DNA of 64,000 nucleotides from contig CP043652.1 in NCBI GenBank assembly GCA_014218215.1, positions 3,782,001 through 3,846,000 on the forward strand, in the 5' to 3' direction. Position numbers and translations under genes: made by a program. Under the pieces are notes generated by a model that saw only the letters and a list, made by a program, of their open reading frames with translations, made no database searches and was not told the origin of the DNA. Shown here piece after piece: positions 33,470 to 42,755 of the stretch; the stretch's first letter is position 1; the number at the start of each line of letters is the position of its first letter. Source of the stretch: Geodermatophilaceae bacterium NBWT11. Its GTDB lineage: Bacteria; Actinomycetota; Actinomycetes; Mycobacteriales; Geodermatophilaceae.

Positions 33470-35806
33470 TCAGGCAGGGCGGGTGCTGCGCCGGCGCGGG
33501 GTGTGCGCGGCGACCCAGCGGACGGCGTCCTCCACCGTGGAGGCCGGCCACACCCGCGAGCGCCAGCGGTCCCGGCGGCGCACGGTGGCCCGCAGCGCGC
33601 GGTCCACCACGGCCGAGGACACCGCCAGGTCGGCCCCCGTGCCGGCGGCCGCGGGCCGGCCGTACACCGAGGCCTCCAGCGCCAGGGCGAGGTCCCGCAC
33701 GGCGGTGACGGCGGGCCGGTCGACGGGGGCCACCATCTCGGCGAGCCCGCGGGCCACCTGGCGGGGGGTCCCGCTCGCGGCCACCGGCACCCCGAGGTCG
33801 GTGGTGGTCGCCAGCAGCTCGTCCCAGGCGTCACCGGCCGAGCCCGAGGACAGCCGTCGCCGGCGGCGGGCCCGCCGGAGGAGCCCCGGGGTGGCCAGCA
33901 GCGCGGCCAGCAGCAGCGTCCCGCCGGTGCCGGCCGCCACGACGCCCCACGGCGTACCGGCCTGCTGGGTCGAGGGCAGGTCGAGGGGGGTGAACTGGTC
34001 GTCGCGGTCGAGCTCGGCGGTGGGCAGCCCACCGGCGGCGGTGGGCACCGCCTCCGGTGCCTGGTCGGTGGGCCCGCTCTCGCCGTCGGCCCGCGGTGCC
34101 CAGGGCAGGTCGACCCGGCGGGCCACGTCGATCGGGGTCGGGTCGTAGGGCACCCAGCCGAGCCCGTCGAACCAGACCTCGACCCAGGCGTGCGCGTCGG
34201 CGGTGGTGATCAGCCGGGTGCCGTCGGGCTGCCGGTCACCGGGGGTGTAGCCCAGCACCACCCGGGAGGGCACGCCGGCGGCGCGGGTCAGCACGGCCAT
34301 CGCCCCGGCGTACTGCTCGCAGTAGCCGCGGCGCAGCTCGAGGAAGTCGGCCAGGTCGTCGCCGGTGGTGCCGGGTTCGGTGGTCAGGCTGTAGACGAAG
34401 CCGTTGGCCCGGTCGGTGAGGAAGCCGTAGACCGCCTGCACCCGCTCGGCGGGGGACTGGCCGTCGTCGGTCAGCTGGTCGACGAGGGCCGTGACCCGGG
34501 GGTCGAGCTCGGGCAGCGCGGTGTAGGCGGCCTGCAGCGGGTCGTCGGCGGGCAGCGGCCGGCTCTGGGCCAGCTGCCCGGCGGTGGGCCGGGCCTCCTG
34601 GGCGACGACCTCCCAGGAGCGCCCCGAGGTGCGGGCGCCGTCCCGGCCGAAGACGGTGCTGCTGTCGGCGTCCAGTCGCCAGGGGCCGTCGTCGCTGCCC
34701 TCCCCGTCGTCCTCGGTGACCTCGACCGACAGCGGGGAGGCGAACACCGGCAGGAAGCGGTCGGCGTGCTCGACGGCGGTGATCCGGGCGGTGACCCGGC
34801 GGCTGTCGACGCCGCCGGGCAGCGGGGCCAGCTCGTCGGAGTCGGCGACCGAGGTGGTGCCGTCGAGGTTCCCGATGCCCCAGCCCTCGTCGGTGTACTC
34901 GTCCAGTGCGACGGCACGCAGGTACTCGGGGTCCACGACCGTGGTGTCCAGGGTCAGCAGGTCGATCGGGGTGGGCTGGGTGAGCTGGCCCTGCAGAGCG
35001 GCCTGGGGGTCCAGCGCGGTGCCGGTGCTCGACCCGCCACCGGGGCCGTCCCCGGTGCCCAGGCCGGTGGCGAAGGAGCCCTCGGCCAGCATCGGCACGA
35101 AGGCCGGCAGCAGGATCCCGGCGACCAGCGCCAGCACCCCGGTGCGCAGGGCGGGCAGGGTGCCGGTGCCCAGGGCGGCGCCCGGCCCCGAGCGCGCCCG
35201 GTCGGCCAGCCTGCTGCGCTGGTCGGCCCACAGGAGGACGCCGAAACCCACGGCCGGGCCCAGGAACGCCACCAGCGACACGTCGCCGGTCACGGTGGCC
35301 ACCGGGATGCAGGCCAGCACCAGCAGCGCCAGGCCCCCCAGGGTGGGCTGCCGGCCGGCCACCGCCACCAGGTCGACGGCCAGCGCCAGCGTGGTGAGGA
35401 ACAGCGTGGTGAGCGCGACCAGCCCGGTCAGCGGCAGGGCCGGGGTGGCCTGCTCCTGGATCTCCGACGCGCCCTCGGCGAACAACGCGCCCAGCTCGGC
35501 CAGGCTCCCGGGGGTGGGCAGCACGCCGCCCCAGGCCCGCCCGGGGGTGAAGACGACGGTGAGCGCCGTGGCCGCGGCGAGCACCTGCACCAGCGGGGGC
35601 AGCAGCCCGGCCAGCACGCCGTCGGCCCGGTCGGTGCGGGCCAGCAGCGCGCGGACGGCGAGCCCGGTCGCGGCCACGACGACGACGAGGAAGGCCCCCG
35701 GCGGGAACCACGACCCGGCGGCGAACACCGGGCCCAGGGCGAGGGAGCCCAGCAGCACCGCGACGGCCGCGGCCACCGAGCTGCCGACCCAGCCGGTCCG
35801 GCTCAC
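33470..35806 (-). CDS. TgpA-type transglutaminase membrane protein
   Basis: 778-residue transglutaminase-like protein of the TgpA/DUF3488 group. An N-terminal set of helices is followed by an extracytoplasmic transglutaminase core with Cys in RRGYCEQYAGAMAVLTR, His in ADAHAWVEVWF and Asp in WVPYDPTP, then a TM helix and a cytosolic C-terminal DUF4129-like region. It is the third gene of the classic MoxR-DUF58-TgpA operon, with a 4-nt overlap with DUF58. Its likely role is in the cell envelope; the substrate is not known. Confidence 0.88.
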   Translation of the reverse strand: MSRTGWVGSSVAAAVAVLLGSLALGPVFAAGSWFPPGAFLVVVVAATGLAVRALLARTDRADGVLAGLLPPLVQVLAAATALTVVFTPGRAWGGVLPTPGSLAELGALFAEGASEIQEQATPALPLTGLVALTTLFLTTLALAVDLVAVAGRQPTLGGLALLVLACIPVATVTGDVSLVAFLGPAVGFGVLLWADQRSRLADRARSGPGAALGTGTLPALRTGVLALVAGILLPAFVPMLAEGSFATGLGTGDGPGGGSSTGTALDPQAALQGQLTQPTPIDLLTLDTTVVDPEYLRAVALDEYTDEGWGIGNLDGTTSVADSDELAPLPGGVDSRRVTARITAVEHADRFLPVFASPLSVEVTEDDGEGSDDGPWRLDADSSTVFGRDGARTSGRSWEVVAQEARPTAGQLAQSRPLPADDPLQAAYTALPELDPRVTALVDQLTDDGQSPAERVQAVYGFLTDRANGFVYSLTTEPGTTGDDLADFLELRRGYCEQYAGAMAVLTRAAGVPSRVVLGYTPGDRQPDGTRLITTADAHAWVEVWFDGLGWVPYDPTPIDVARRVDLPWAPRADGESGPTDQAPEAVPTAAGGLPTAELDRDDQFTPLDLPSTQQAGTPWGVVAAGTGGTLLLAALLATPGLLRRARRRRRLSSGSAGDAWDELLATTTDLGVPVAASGTPRQVARGLAEMVAPVDRPAVTAVRDLALALEASVYGRPAAAGTGADLAVSSAVVDRALRATVRRRDRWRSRVWPASTVEDAVRWVAAHTPRRRSTRPA

Positions 35807-37155
35807 GCCGGCACCGCCGTGGTGTCCGCGCCGGCGAGCCGGGCCCACACGGCCTCGACGGTGTCCTGGGGCCCTGCGGTGACCACCCGCCAGCCGGCGG
35901 CGCGCAGCAGCGCGGCGGCGTCCTCGCGCTGCCGGGCGAGCTCGGCCCGCGCCGAGCCGGTGAGCCCGCCGCGCCGCGAGCGGGTCGCGCCGGCGTCGTG
36001 CCAGGCGACCACGTCGACCAGCACGGCGACGTCGGTGCCCGGCCCGGAGCGGGCCCGCACCAGCTCGGCCACCTCGTCGGGTCCGACGGCGCCCAGCAGG
36101 CAGACCACCGGTCCCTCGACGGCGGCCCGGCGCAGCGCCTGCAGGCCGGTGTCCAGGTCGGTCAGTCGGGAGGGGCTCAGCCCGGCCAGCCGCTCGGAGA
36201 GCTCCACCCGGCTCAACCCGCCCCGCCCGGCGGCCGGGGTCAGCACGCCCACGTCGGTCACCACCGACAGGTCGGCGCCGCGGGCGAGCAGGTGGTCCCC
36301 GATGCTCGCCGCGGCCTCGACCACCCACTCCAGGGTGTCCGGCGGGGGAGCGTCGTCCCCGGCCGGGCCCTGGGCGGGGGCGCCGCCGAGCAGGTGGGCG
36401 CGCTGCCGGGTGTCCACGAGCAGGGACGCCGAGGAGCGCCAGGGCTTCTCCTCCAGGCGCACCATCAGCTCACCGGTGCGCGCGGTGGCCCGCCAGTGCA
36501 CCTTGCGCAGGTCGTCACCACGGCGGTACTCCCGGGTGCTGACGTCGTCCTCACCGTGCACGGCGAAGGACCGGCGGGCGCCCTCGGCGCCCCCGCCGGT
36601 GCCCCCGGACAGCGACAGCGGGCCCAGCGGGCGCACCCGGGGGACGACGAGCAGGGTCGCGGTGTCCACCCCGGCGGTCGTGCGCAGCACCAGGCCGAAG
36701 GGGTCGACCAGGCGCAGCCGCAGCGGGCCCAGCACGTGCCGGCCGCGCCGGGCGCCGTGCACCCCGTAGCGCAGTGCCGCGGTGGCGCCGCTGGGCAGCC
36801 GCTCGACCAGGAACCGGGGTCGGCCGCCGAGGTCGGGCGAGAGCTGCTCGGACAGCATCCACATGCCCCCGGGTCGGCGGTCGGTGTTGGTGACCTCCAG
36901 GCGCACCTCGGCGTCCTGGCCGCGCGGCACCCGGGCGGGGGTCACCGTGCGCCGGGTGGCCAGGCGGAACCGGGCCCGGACGACGCCGACCGCCGAGAGC
37001 ACCGGCAGCGCCAGCACGAAGACCGCCAGCTGCACCAGGGAGCGCTCGCCGAGCAGGGCGCCCAGGGCGACCAGGGTGGCCCCGGCCGCGACCAGGCAGC
37101 CCCCGCGCAGCGTCAGCGAGGAGGTGAGCTCGGCCAGCCGGCCACGACGGGACAC
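35803..37155 (-). CDS. DUF58 domain-containing membrane protein
   Basis: 450-residue protein with two N-terminal helices and the DUF58 module, recognised by STREYRRGDDLRKVHWRATARTGELMVR and a von Willebrand-like A fold in the C-terminal half. It pairs with MoxR ATPases. The GTG start lies 10 nt after the MoxR stop and the end overlaps tgpA. Confidence 0.87.
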   Translation of the reverse strand: MSRRGRLAELTSSLTLRGGCLVAAGATLVALGALLGERSLVQLAVFVLALPVLSAVGVVRARFRLATRRTVTPARVPRGQDAEVRLEVTNTDRRPGGMWMLSEQLSPDLGGRPRFLVERLPSGATAALRYGVHGARRGRHVLGPLRLRLVDPFGLVLRTTAGVDTATLLVVPRVRPLGPLSLSGGTGGGAEGARRSFAVHGEDDVSTREYRRGDDLRKVHWRATARTGELMVRLEEKPWRSSASLLVDTRQRAHLLGGAPAQGPAGDDAPPPDTLEWVVEAAASIGDHLLARGADLSVVTDVGVLTPAAGRGGLSRVELSERLAGLSPSRLTDLDTGLQALRRAAVEGPVVCLLGAVGPDEVAELVRARSGPGTDVAVLVDVVAWHDAGATRSRRGGLTGSARAELARQREDAAALLRAAGWRVVTAGPQDTVEAVWARLAGADTTAVPA

Positions 37156-37165
37156 GACGGGGGAG

Positions 37166-38182
37166 TCAGCGCTCGCGGGGGACCGGGACGGCGGTCAGCA
37201 GGTCGGCCACCACCCGGTCGGTGCCGCGGCGGGCGAGGGCGGCGTCGGGGGTGAGCAGCAGCCGGTGGGCCAGCACCGGGCCGGCCATCGCCTGCACGTC
37301 GTCGGGGAGCACGTGGTCCCGGCCGGCGAGCGCGGCGGCGGCGCGGGCGGCGCGCAGAAGCTGCAGTCCGGCCCGGGGGGAGGCGCCCAGCCGGAGGTCC
37401 GGGCTGCGCCGGGTGGCCTCGACGAGGGAGACCACGTAGCGGCGCAGTGCGTCCGAGACGTGCAGCAGGGCCACCCCGTCGACCAGCCGGCGGACCAGGG
37501 CGGCGTCGGCGACCGGGGTGAGCGCGGCCAGCGGGTCGCGGGTCTCCCGCTCGTCGAGCATGGCCAGCTCGGCCTCGCGGTCGGGGTAGCCCATCGACAC
37601 CCGGGCGGTGAAGCGGTCGCGCTGGGCCTCGGGGAGGGGGTAGGTGCCCTCCATCTCCAGCGGGTTCTGGGTGGCCAGCACCATGAACGGCCTGGCCAGC
37701 TCGTAGGTGGTGCCGTCCACGGTGACCTGCCGTTCCTCCATGCACTCCAGCAGCGCCGACTGGGTCTTGGGGGAGGCCCGGTTGATCTCGTCGGCCACGA
37801 CCAGGTTGGCGAACACCGCACCCGGGCGGAACTCGAAGCTGCGGGTCTCCTGGTCGAAGACCGCCACCCCGGTGACGTCGCTGGGCAGCAGGTCCGGGGT
37901 GAACTGGATCCGCCGGACGGTGGAGTCGATGGAGCGGGCCAGCGACTTGGCCAGCGTGGTCTTGCCGACGCCGGGCACGTCCTCGATGAGCAGGTGACCC
38001 TCGGCCAGCAGCACCACCAGCACCAGCCGGACGACGTCGGGCTTGCCCTCCACGACGGTGCTCATGGCCGCGGCGATGCGCGCGCCCTCGGCGGCGACGT
38101 CGACCGGGTCGTCGTGGTCGCCGGCCCCCCGGTGGTGCTGACCGGTCGAGGGGGTCGCTGTCGCCTCCGTCACGCCGCTCAC
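37166..38182 (-). CDS. MoxR-family AAA+ ATPase
   Basis: 338-residue MoxR chaperone-type ATPase. Walker A is EDVPGVGKTTLAKSLAR, Walker B VADEINRASPKTQ, sensor I ATQNPLEMEGTYPLPEAQRDRF, and an arginine finger is expected in RDRFTARVSMGYPDREAE. It is the first gene of the minus-strand operon with DUF58 and TgpA. The N-terminus is Gly/His rich and may be shorter in life. It is divergent from mraZ. Confidence 0.9.
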   Translation of the reverse strand: MSGVTEATATPSTGQHHRGAGDHDDPVDVAAEGARIAAAMSTVVEGKPDVVRLVLVVLLAEGHLLIEDVPGVGKTTLAKSLARSIDSTVRRIQFTPDLLPSDVTGVAVFDQETRSFEFRPGAVFANLVVADEINRASPKTQSALLECMEERQVTVDGTTYELARPFMVLATQNPLEMEGTYPLPEAQRDRFTARVSMGYPDREAELAMLDERETRDPLAALTPVADAALVRRLVDGVALLHVSDALRRYVVSLVEATRRSPDLRLGASPRAGLQLLRAARAAAALAGRDHVLPDDVQAMAGPVLAHRLLLTPDAALARRGTDRVVADLLTAVPVPRER

Positions 38183-38320
38183 CGTACGTGCCGGTGAACC
38201 GGACCCGGCGGGTCTCGTCCCGCCGTCCTCGGGCCTGACCTGCGGGGCAGGGCCGGATCGGGGCCTCGCGGGACCGGCCGGGGGAGCGGGGTGGAGCGCG
38301 GGGGGACACGGGGCGAGTTG

Positions 38321-38365
38321 TGGTGCCTGGTGGGGCCGGGTGGGTTACTGTGGCGCCCGATGGGG
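38321..38365 (+). promoter_or_regulatory. MraZ operator: five TGGNN repeats with exact 10-bp period
   Basis: TGGTG, TGGGG, TGGGT, TGGCG and TGGGG begin at 38321, 38331, 38341, 38351 and 38361, each with a 5-nt spacer. MraZ is known to bind TGGG(A/G/T)-type direct repeats spaced by 5 nt upstream of its own gene. A TACTGT -10-like hexamer at 38346-38351 sits inside the array, so bound MraZ would cover the promoter. Confidence 0.88.
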
Positions 38366-38427
38366 AGGCAGGGCCCACAGGGGGACCTGGCGGGCCCCCG
38401 GGAAGAGCAGGTGGGGGTGGTGGACCG

Positions 38428-38862
38428 GTGTTCCTCGGCAGCCACGCCCTCCGCCTGGACGAGAAGGGCCGACTGGCCCTCCCGGTCCGCTTCCGCGACC
38501 TGGTCTCGGACGGCGTCGTGCTGACCAAGGGCCAGGAGAACTGCGTCTACGCCCTGACCCACGCCCGCGTCGCCGAGATCCAGGCGGCCCGCGCGGCCAC
38601 CATGGCCCGCGACGACGCCGGACGCCGCGCGATGGCCCGACTGGGCTTCGGCTCGATGGTCGAGCTCGAGCCGGACAAGACCGGGCGGATCACCCTCCCC
38701 GCCGGACTCCGCGAGTACGCCGGCCTGGACCGCGACGTCGTCGTGGTCGGTGTCGACACCCGCTTCGAGATCTGGGACGCCACCCGCTGGGACGACTACG
38801 TCGCCGAGCAGGAGGCCGCCTACGCGTCCAGCGAGAGCGAGGGGGTGCCGACGCTGTCCTGA
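38428..38862 (+). CDS. mraZ: Transcriptional regulator and dcw repressor MraZ
   Basis: 144-residue AbrB-fold protein with two MraZ repeats: FLGSHALRLDEKGRLALPVRFR and MVELEPDKTGRITLPAGLREYAGL. It represses the dcw operon by binding the direct repeats just upstream. GTG 38428 is the start giving the standard N-terminus VFLGSHALRLD; longer upstream reading would not match the family. It is followed by a 441-nt leader before rsmH. Confidence 0.93.
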   Translation: MFLGSHALRLDEKGRLALPVRFRDLVSDGVVLTKGQENCVYALTHARVAEIQAARAATMARDDAGRRAMARLGFGSMVELEPDKTGRITLPAGLREYAGLDRDVVVVGVDTRFEIWDATRWDDYVAEQEAAYASSESEGVPTLS

Positions 38863-38916
38863 CGGCGACCGCCGCAGGTCCCCACCGCGCCCCACCCACC
38901 CCACTCCGCCCCACCA

Positions 38917-38941
38917 CCGAGCCGACTTCCCCGCGGCTCGG
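38917..38941 (+). ncRNA. mraW-motif hairpin 1
   Basis: CCGAGCCG pairs perfectly with CGGCTCGG (8 bp) around the 9-nt loop ACTTCCCCG. The loop contains CTTCCCC, the conserved terminal loop of the actinobacterial mraW RNA motif found before mraW (rsmH). It lies in the gene-free stretch 38863-39303 between mraZ and rsmH. Confidence 0.8.
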
Positions 38942-38950
38942 GACCACGGA

Positions 38951-38973
38951 CCAGCCGACTTCCCCGCGGCTGG
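38951..38973 (+). ncRNA. mraW-motif hairpin 2
   Basis: CCAGCCG pairs with CGGCTGG (7 bp) around the same loop ACTTCCCCG. Compared with hairpin 1, the stem changes on both arms (GAG/CTC to CAG/CTG), which is covariation supporting a folded RNA. Confidence 0.8.
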
Positions 38974-39068
38974 ACCACCGGGTGCGGACACGAGAGCACC
39001 ACCCAGCACGAACCGCAGCACCTGCTCCCTGACCCCGAGCAGCAGCCACACCCCGTTGCGGGGCCCCT

Positions 39069-39093
39069 CCTGGCGCACTTCCCCGGTGCCAGG
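39069..39093 (+). ncRNA. mraW-motif hairpin 3
   Basis: CCTGGCGC pairs with GTGCCAGG (8 pairs, one G-U) around the loop ACTTCCCCG. Stem sequence is unlike the first two copies while the loop is identical. The rest of the 38863-39303 leader is C-rich, carries no convincing reading frame, and has weaker hairpins such as CTGCTC/GAGCAG near 39022-39042. Confidence 0.8.
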
Positions 39094-39303
39094 CGGGCCC
39101 CGCCGGGGAGGCCGTGCCACCCCGCACCACCTCGCAGGACCCCCGGGGCGATCCCGGACACCCACCCCGCTCCACCGGCCCGGGGACCACCCGGACCTCG
39201 CGAACCCCACCAGCACCACGAGACACCAGCAGTCACAGCCACACCCCGTCGGCCCACGGCTGGGCCGACGACCTCACTGCAGGACGCACCGAGAGGACCC
39301 GCC

Positions 39304-40284
39304 ATGAGCGCCGACGAGCCGCGCGAGCCCGCGCTGCACGTCCCCGTGCTGCTCGACCGGGTCGTCGAGCTCCTCGGTCCCGCCCTCGCCACCGAGGGCG
39401 CCGTCCTCGTCGACTGCACCCTGGGCCTGGCCGGGCACTCCCTCGCCCTGCTGGACGCGCACCCCGGTCTGCGGCTGATCGGCCTGGACCGCGACCCCGA
39501 CGCCCGGGCCGAGGCCGCCCGCCGGATCGCCGCGGCCGGCCACACCGACCGGGTCACCCTGGTCCCCGCGGTCTTCGACGAGCTGGCCGACGTGCTCGCC
39601 GAGCTCGGCATCGACGAGGTGCAGGGCGTGCTCTTCGACCTCGGTGTCTCCTCGCTGCAGCTGGACCGGCCCAGCCGGGGCTTCAGCTACTCCACCGACG
39701 CCCCGCTGGACATGCGGATGGACCCCAGCACCCCGCTCACCGCCGCCGAGGTGGTGAACACGTACTCCCACGGGCAGCTCGCCCGGGTGCTCTCCACCTT
39801 CGGTGAGGAGCGCTTCGCCGGCCGGATCGCCTCCGCGGTGCTGCGGGAACGGGAGAAGGAGCCCTTCACCGGCACCGCCCGCCTCGCCGAGCTGGTCCGC
39901 GACTCGATCCCCGCCGCCACCCGGCGCACCGGCGGGCACCCGGCCAAGCGGACCTTCCAGGCCCTGCGGATCGAGGTCAACGACGAGCTCGGCGTGCTCA
40001 CCCGGGTGCTGCCCGACGCCGTCGAGGCCCTCGCCGTCGGCGGCCGGCTCGTCGTCATCACCTTCCACTCCCTGGAGGACCGGATCGTGAAGCAGGCCCT
40101 CGCCGTCGGCGCGACCGACGGCACGCCGCCGGAGATGCCGTTCCCGATGCCCGAGCTCGCGCCCACGCTGCGCCTGCTCACCCGGGGCGGCGAGGCCCCG
40201 AGCGACGCCGAGACCACCGACAACCCCCGAGCCGCCTCGGCCCGGGTCCGCGCAGCCGTTCGCCTCCGGAGGGCAGCCCGATGA
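39304..40284 (+). CDS. rsmH: 16S rRNA (cytosine(1402)-N4)-methyltransferase
   Basis: 326-residue RsmH (MraW). It methylates N4 of C1402 in 16S rRNA. Signature blocks are [60 protein letters not shown] and the C-terminal [11 protein letters not shown]. In the SAM motif the usual GxGGH is GLAGHS. ATG 39304 follows GAGAGGACC. It overlaps ftsL by 4 nt. Confidence 0.95.
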   Translation: MSADEPREPALHVPVLLDRVVELLGPALATEGAVLVDCTLGLAGHSLALLDAHPGLRLIGLDRDPDARAEAARRIAAAGHTDRVTLVPAVFDELADVLAELGIDEVQGVLFDLGVSSLQLDRPSRGFSYSTDAPLDMRMDPSTPLTAAEVVNTYSHGQLARVLSTFGEERFAGRIASAVLREREKEPFTGTARLAELVRDSIPAATRRTGGHPAKRTFQALRIEVNDELGVLTRVLPDAVEALAVGGRLVVITFHSLEDRIVKQALAVGATDGTPPEMPFPMPELAPTLRLLTRGGEAPSDAETTDNPRAASARVRAAVRLRRAAR

Positions 40285-40820
40285 GCGCCACCGCACGGGT
40301 CCACACCGGGTCGCTCCGCGCCCGGGCGACCGCACCCGCCAGCCCCCGCACGAGTCCCCGCACGAGCCCCCGCGCGAACCCGCGGCCGACCCGGCGGACC
40401 GGCCCGGTGCACGTCCGGCCGGCGCTGCGGCTGGTCTCGGCCCCGGTCGGCACGCCGGCCCGTCCGCGCCGGGTGGCCGCCCCCAAGCGCCGTCGGGCGC
40501 CCTTCGTCGTCCTCGTGGTGTCGTTGCTGGCCGGCACCGCACTCGCCCTGCTGCTGCTCAACACCGCCATCGCGGTGAACTCCCTGGACGCCACCCAGCA
40601 GCGGGCCGCCAACGCCGAGCTCGCCCAGCAGGTCGAGCGGCTGGAGCAGCAGGTCACCACCGCCCGCACCCCGGCCGAGCTCGCCGCCGCGGCCGCGGCC
40701 GCCGGGCTGGTCCCCGCCGGGGCGGCCGGCCACCTCGTCATCGCCCCCGACGGCACCTCCGTCGTCCGGGGCACCCCCGCACCGGCCACCGTGCCCGGCG
40801 CAGACCCGGCCGGAGGCTGA
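40281..40820 (+). CDS. ftsL: FtsL-like septum protein
   Basis: 179-residue bitopic protein placed where ftsL belongs. A long basic, Arg/Pro-rich cytosolic part (about 75 residues) is followed by one transmembrane helix ([25 protein letters not shown]) and a short coiled coil ([24 protein letters not shown]). FtsL helps assemble the FtsQLB-FtsWI divisome. Sequence similarity is weak in this family, so position and topology carry the call. Confidence 0.8.
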   Translation: MSATARVHTGSLRARATAPASPRTSPRTSPRANPRPTRRTGPVHVRPALRLVSAPVGTPARPRRVAAPKRRRAPFVVLVVSLLAGTALALLLLNTAIAVNSLDATQQRAANAELAQQVERLEQQVTTARTPAELAAAAAAAGLVPAGAAGHLVIAPDGTSVVRGTPAPATVPGADPAGG

Positions 40821-40825
40821 CACCC

Positions 40826-42685
40826 GTGGCGACCCGACCCTCCGACCCGTCCCGCCGCGCCCCCCGCCCCGCCGGGTCCGGCACCCGTCCCGCGGGCAGC
40901 CGCGACGCCCTGCGTCCGCGCCGCGAGCCGGGCACCCGCCGCGCCCGCGGCATGTCGCCGCAGATGCGCACCCGCCGCAACCGGCTCGGGCTGGGCTTCA
41001 TGGTCGTACTGCTGGTCGCGGTCGTCGGCAAGCTCGTCGTGCTGCAGGGCATCGACGGCGGCGCCTACGCGCAGGCCGCGGAGAACGACCGCATGCAGAC
41101 CTTCGACATCGCGGCCATCCGCGGCGAGATCGTCGACCGGGACGGCAACCGGCTCGCCTACTCGGTGCAGGCCAGCCGGGTGGTCGCCGACCCCTCGATC
41201 GTCACCGACCCCTCGCGCACCGCGCTGGCGCTGACCACCCTGCTCGACGTCCCGGTCTCCACGCTGACCGAGCAGCTGTCGGCCGACGGTCGCTACCAGG
41301 TCCTCGCCGAGCAGGTCGACACCGCCACCACCGACGCGATCACCGAGCTCGGGCTCGCCGGGATCTTCTTCGAGGACGACCCGGTGCGGCTCTACCCCGC
41401 GGGCACCGTCGGCGGGCAGATCGTCGGCTTCGTCGGCCGGGACGGCGACGGGCTGGCCGGCATCGAGCAGACCTACCAGGACGTGCTGGCCGGCAGCGAC
41501 GGCGAGCGCCGCGTGGAGACCGGCGCCGGTGGCGTGCCCATCCCGGCCGGGATCGACGACTCCACCCCCGCGGTGGACGGCGGCACCGTCACGCTGACCA
41601 TCGACGAGGACCTGCAGTTCATGCTGCAGCAGCGGCTGGACACCGAGTGCGCCAACGGGCTCACCACCCGCGGCTCCGGGGTCGTCCAGGACGTGCAGAC
41701 CGGGGAGATCGTGGCCATGGCCACCTGCCCGGGCTACGACCCGGCACAGGCGCGCTCCACCGACCCCTCGCTGCTGGGCAACGCCGCGGTCTCCGACGTC
41801 TTCGAGCCCGGCTCGGTGATGAAGGCGGTGACCCTGGCCGCCGCCGTCGAGGAGGGCGTCGCCACCCCGGACACCGTGCTGTCGGTGCCCGGCCACATCC
41901 AGGCCGGCGACCGGGTGGTCACCGACGCCCACGACCACGCCCCGATCGACTGGACCGTCACCGGCATCCTGGCCAAGTCCAGCAACGTCGGGACGATCAT
42001 GCTGGCCCGCGAGGTCGGCGACGAGCGCCTCGAGGAGTACATGCGGGCCTTCGGCCTGGGCTCCACCACCGGCGTCGAGCTGCCCGGGGAGAGCGCCGGC
42101 ATCCTGCAGGACTCCGCGGACTGGACCGCCAGCCGGGCGGCCAACATCCCGATCGGGCAGGGCGTCTCGGTGACCGCGCTGCAGATGGCGTCGGTCTACC
42201 AGACCATCGCCAACGGCGGCGTCCGGATCGAGCCCCGGCTGGTCTCCTCGGTGACCGCCGCCGACGGCACCGTCACCCCGACCCAGCAGCCCGCGGGCAC
42301 GCGGGTGGTCAGCGAGTCCACCGCCGACCAGCTGGCCTACATGCTCGAGGCCGTGGTCGGCCCCGGCGGCACCGCGCCCCTGGGCGAGGTCGACGGCTTC
42401 CGGGTCGCCGGCAAGACCGGGACGGCGCAGCGGGCCAACCCCGACTGCTCCTGCTACGAGGGCGGCGGCTACTTCACCACCTTCGTCGGCTTCGCCCCGG
42501 CCGACGCCCCCCGCTACGTGGTGGCCGTCGACCTCGAGCGCCCGACCAGCTCCGCCGAGGGCGGCCAGGTCGCCGCCCCGGTGTTCGCCGACGTCATGCA
42601 GTACGCCCTCACCGCGGCCGGCGTGACGCCCTCGGGCACCACCCGTCCGGACTTCCAGCTGACCGGCACGGCCCCCACCGAGTGA
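40826..42685 (+). CDS. ftsI: Penicillin-binding protein FtsI/PBP2-type transpeptidase
   Basis: 619-residue class B penicillin-binding protein, cross-linking septal peptidoglycan. A basic N-terminus and one TM helix (GLGFMVVLLVAVVGKLVVLQ) lead to a dimerisation domain (RGEIVDRDGNRLAYS) and the transpeptidase domain with SVMK, SSN (AKSSNVGT) and KTG (AGKTGTAQ) motifs. It begins 5 nt after ftsL and is followed by a leaderless promoter for murE. Confidence 0.93.
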   Translation: MATRPSDPSRRAPRPAGSGTRPAGSRDALRPRREPGTRRARGMSPQMRTRRNRLGLGFMVVLLVAVVGKLVVLQGIDGGAYAQAAENDRMQTFDIAAIRGEIVDRDGNRLAYSVQASRVVADPSIVTDPSRTALALTTLLDVPVSTLTEQLSADGRYQVLAEQVDTATTDAITELGLAGIFFEDDPVRLYPAGTVGGQIVGFVGRDGDGLAGIEQTYQDVLAGSDGERRVETGAGGVPIPAGIDDSTPAVDGGTVTLTIDEDLQFMLQQRLDTECANGLTTRGSGVVQDVQTGEIVAMATCPGYDPAQARSTDPSLLGNAAVSDVFEPGSVMKAVTLAAAVEEGVATPDTVLSVPGHIQAGDRVVTDAHDHAPIDWTVTGILAKSSNVGTIMLAREVGDERLEEYMRAFGLGSTTGVELPGESAGILQDSADWTASRAANIPIGQGVSVTALQMASVYQTIANGGVRIEPRLVSSVTAADGTVTPTQQPAGTRVVSESTADQLAYMLEAVVGPGGTAPLGEVDGFRVAGKTGTAQRANPDCSCYEGGGYFTTFVGFAPADAPRYVVAVDLERPTSSAEGGQVAAPVFADVMQYALTAAGVTPSGTTRPDFQLTGTAPTE

Positions 42686-42741
42686 GGCACCGGCGACCCG
42701 GCCACCCCGGGTCGCTGGTCGGGTGGAGGTCGGCACGCCGG

Positions 42742-42747
42742 TAGATT
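42742..42747 (+). promoter_or_regulatory. TAGATT -10 box, internal promoter before murE
   Basis: TAGATT ends 8 nt before GTG 42756, fitting a leaderless transcript. It would give murE and downstream mur genes a start independent of the mraZ promoter. Confidence 0.55.
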
Positions 42748-42755
42748 GGAGTCCC

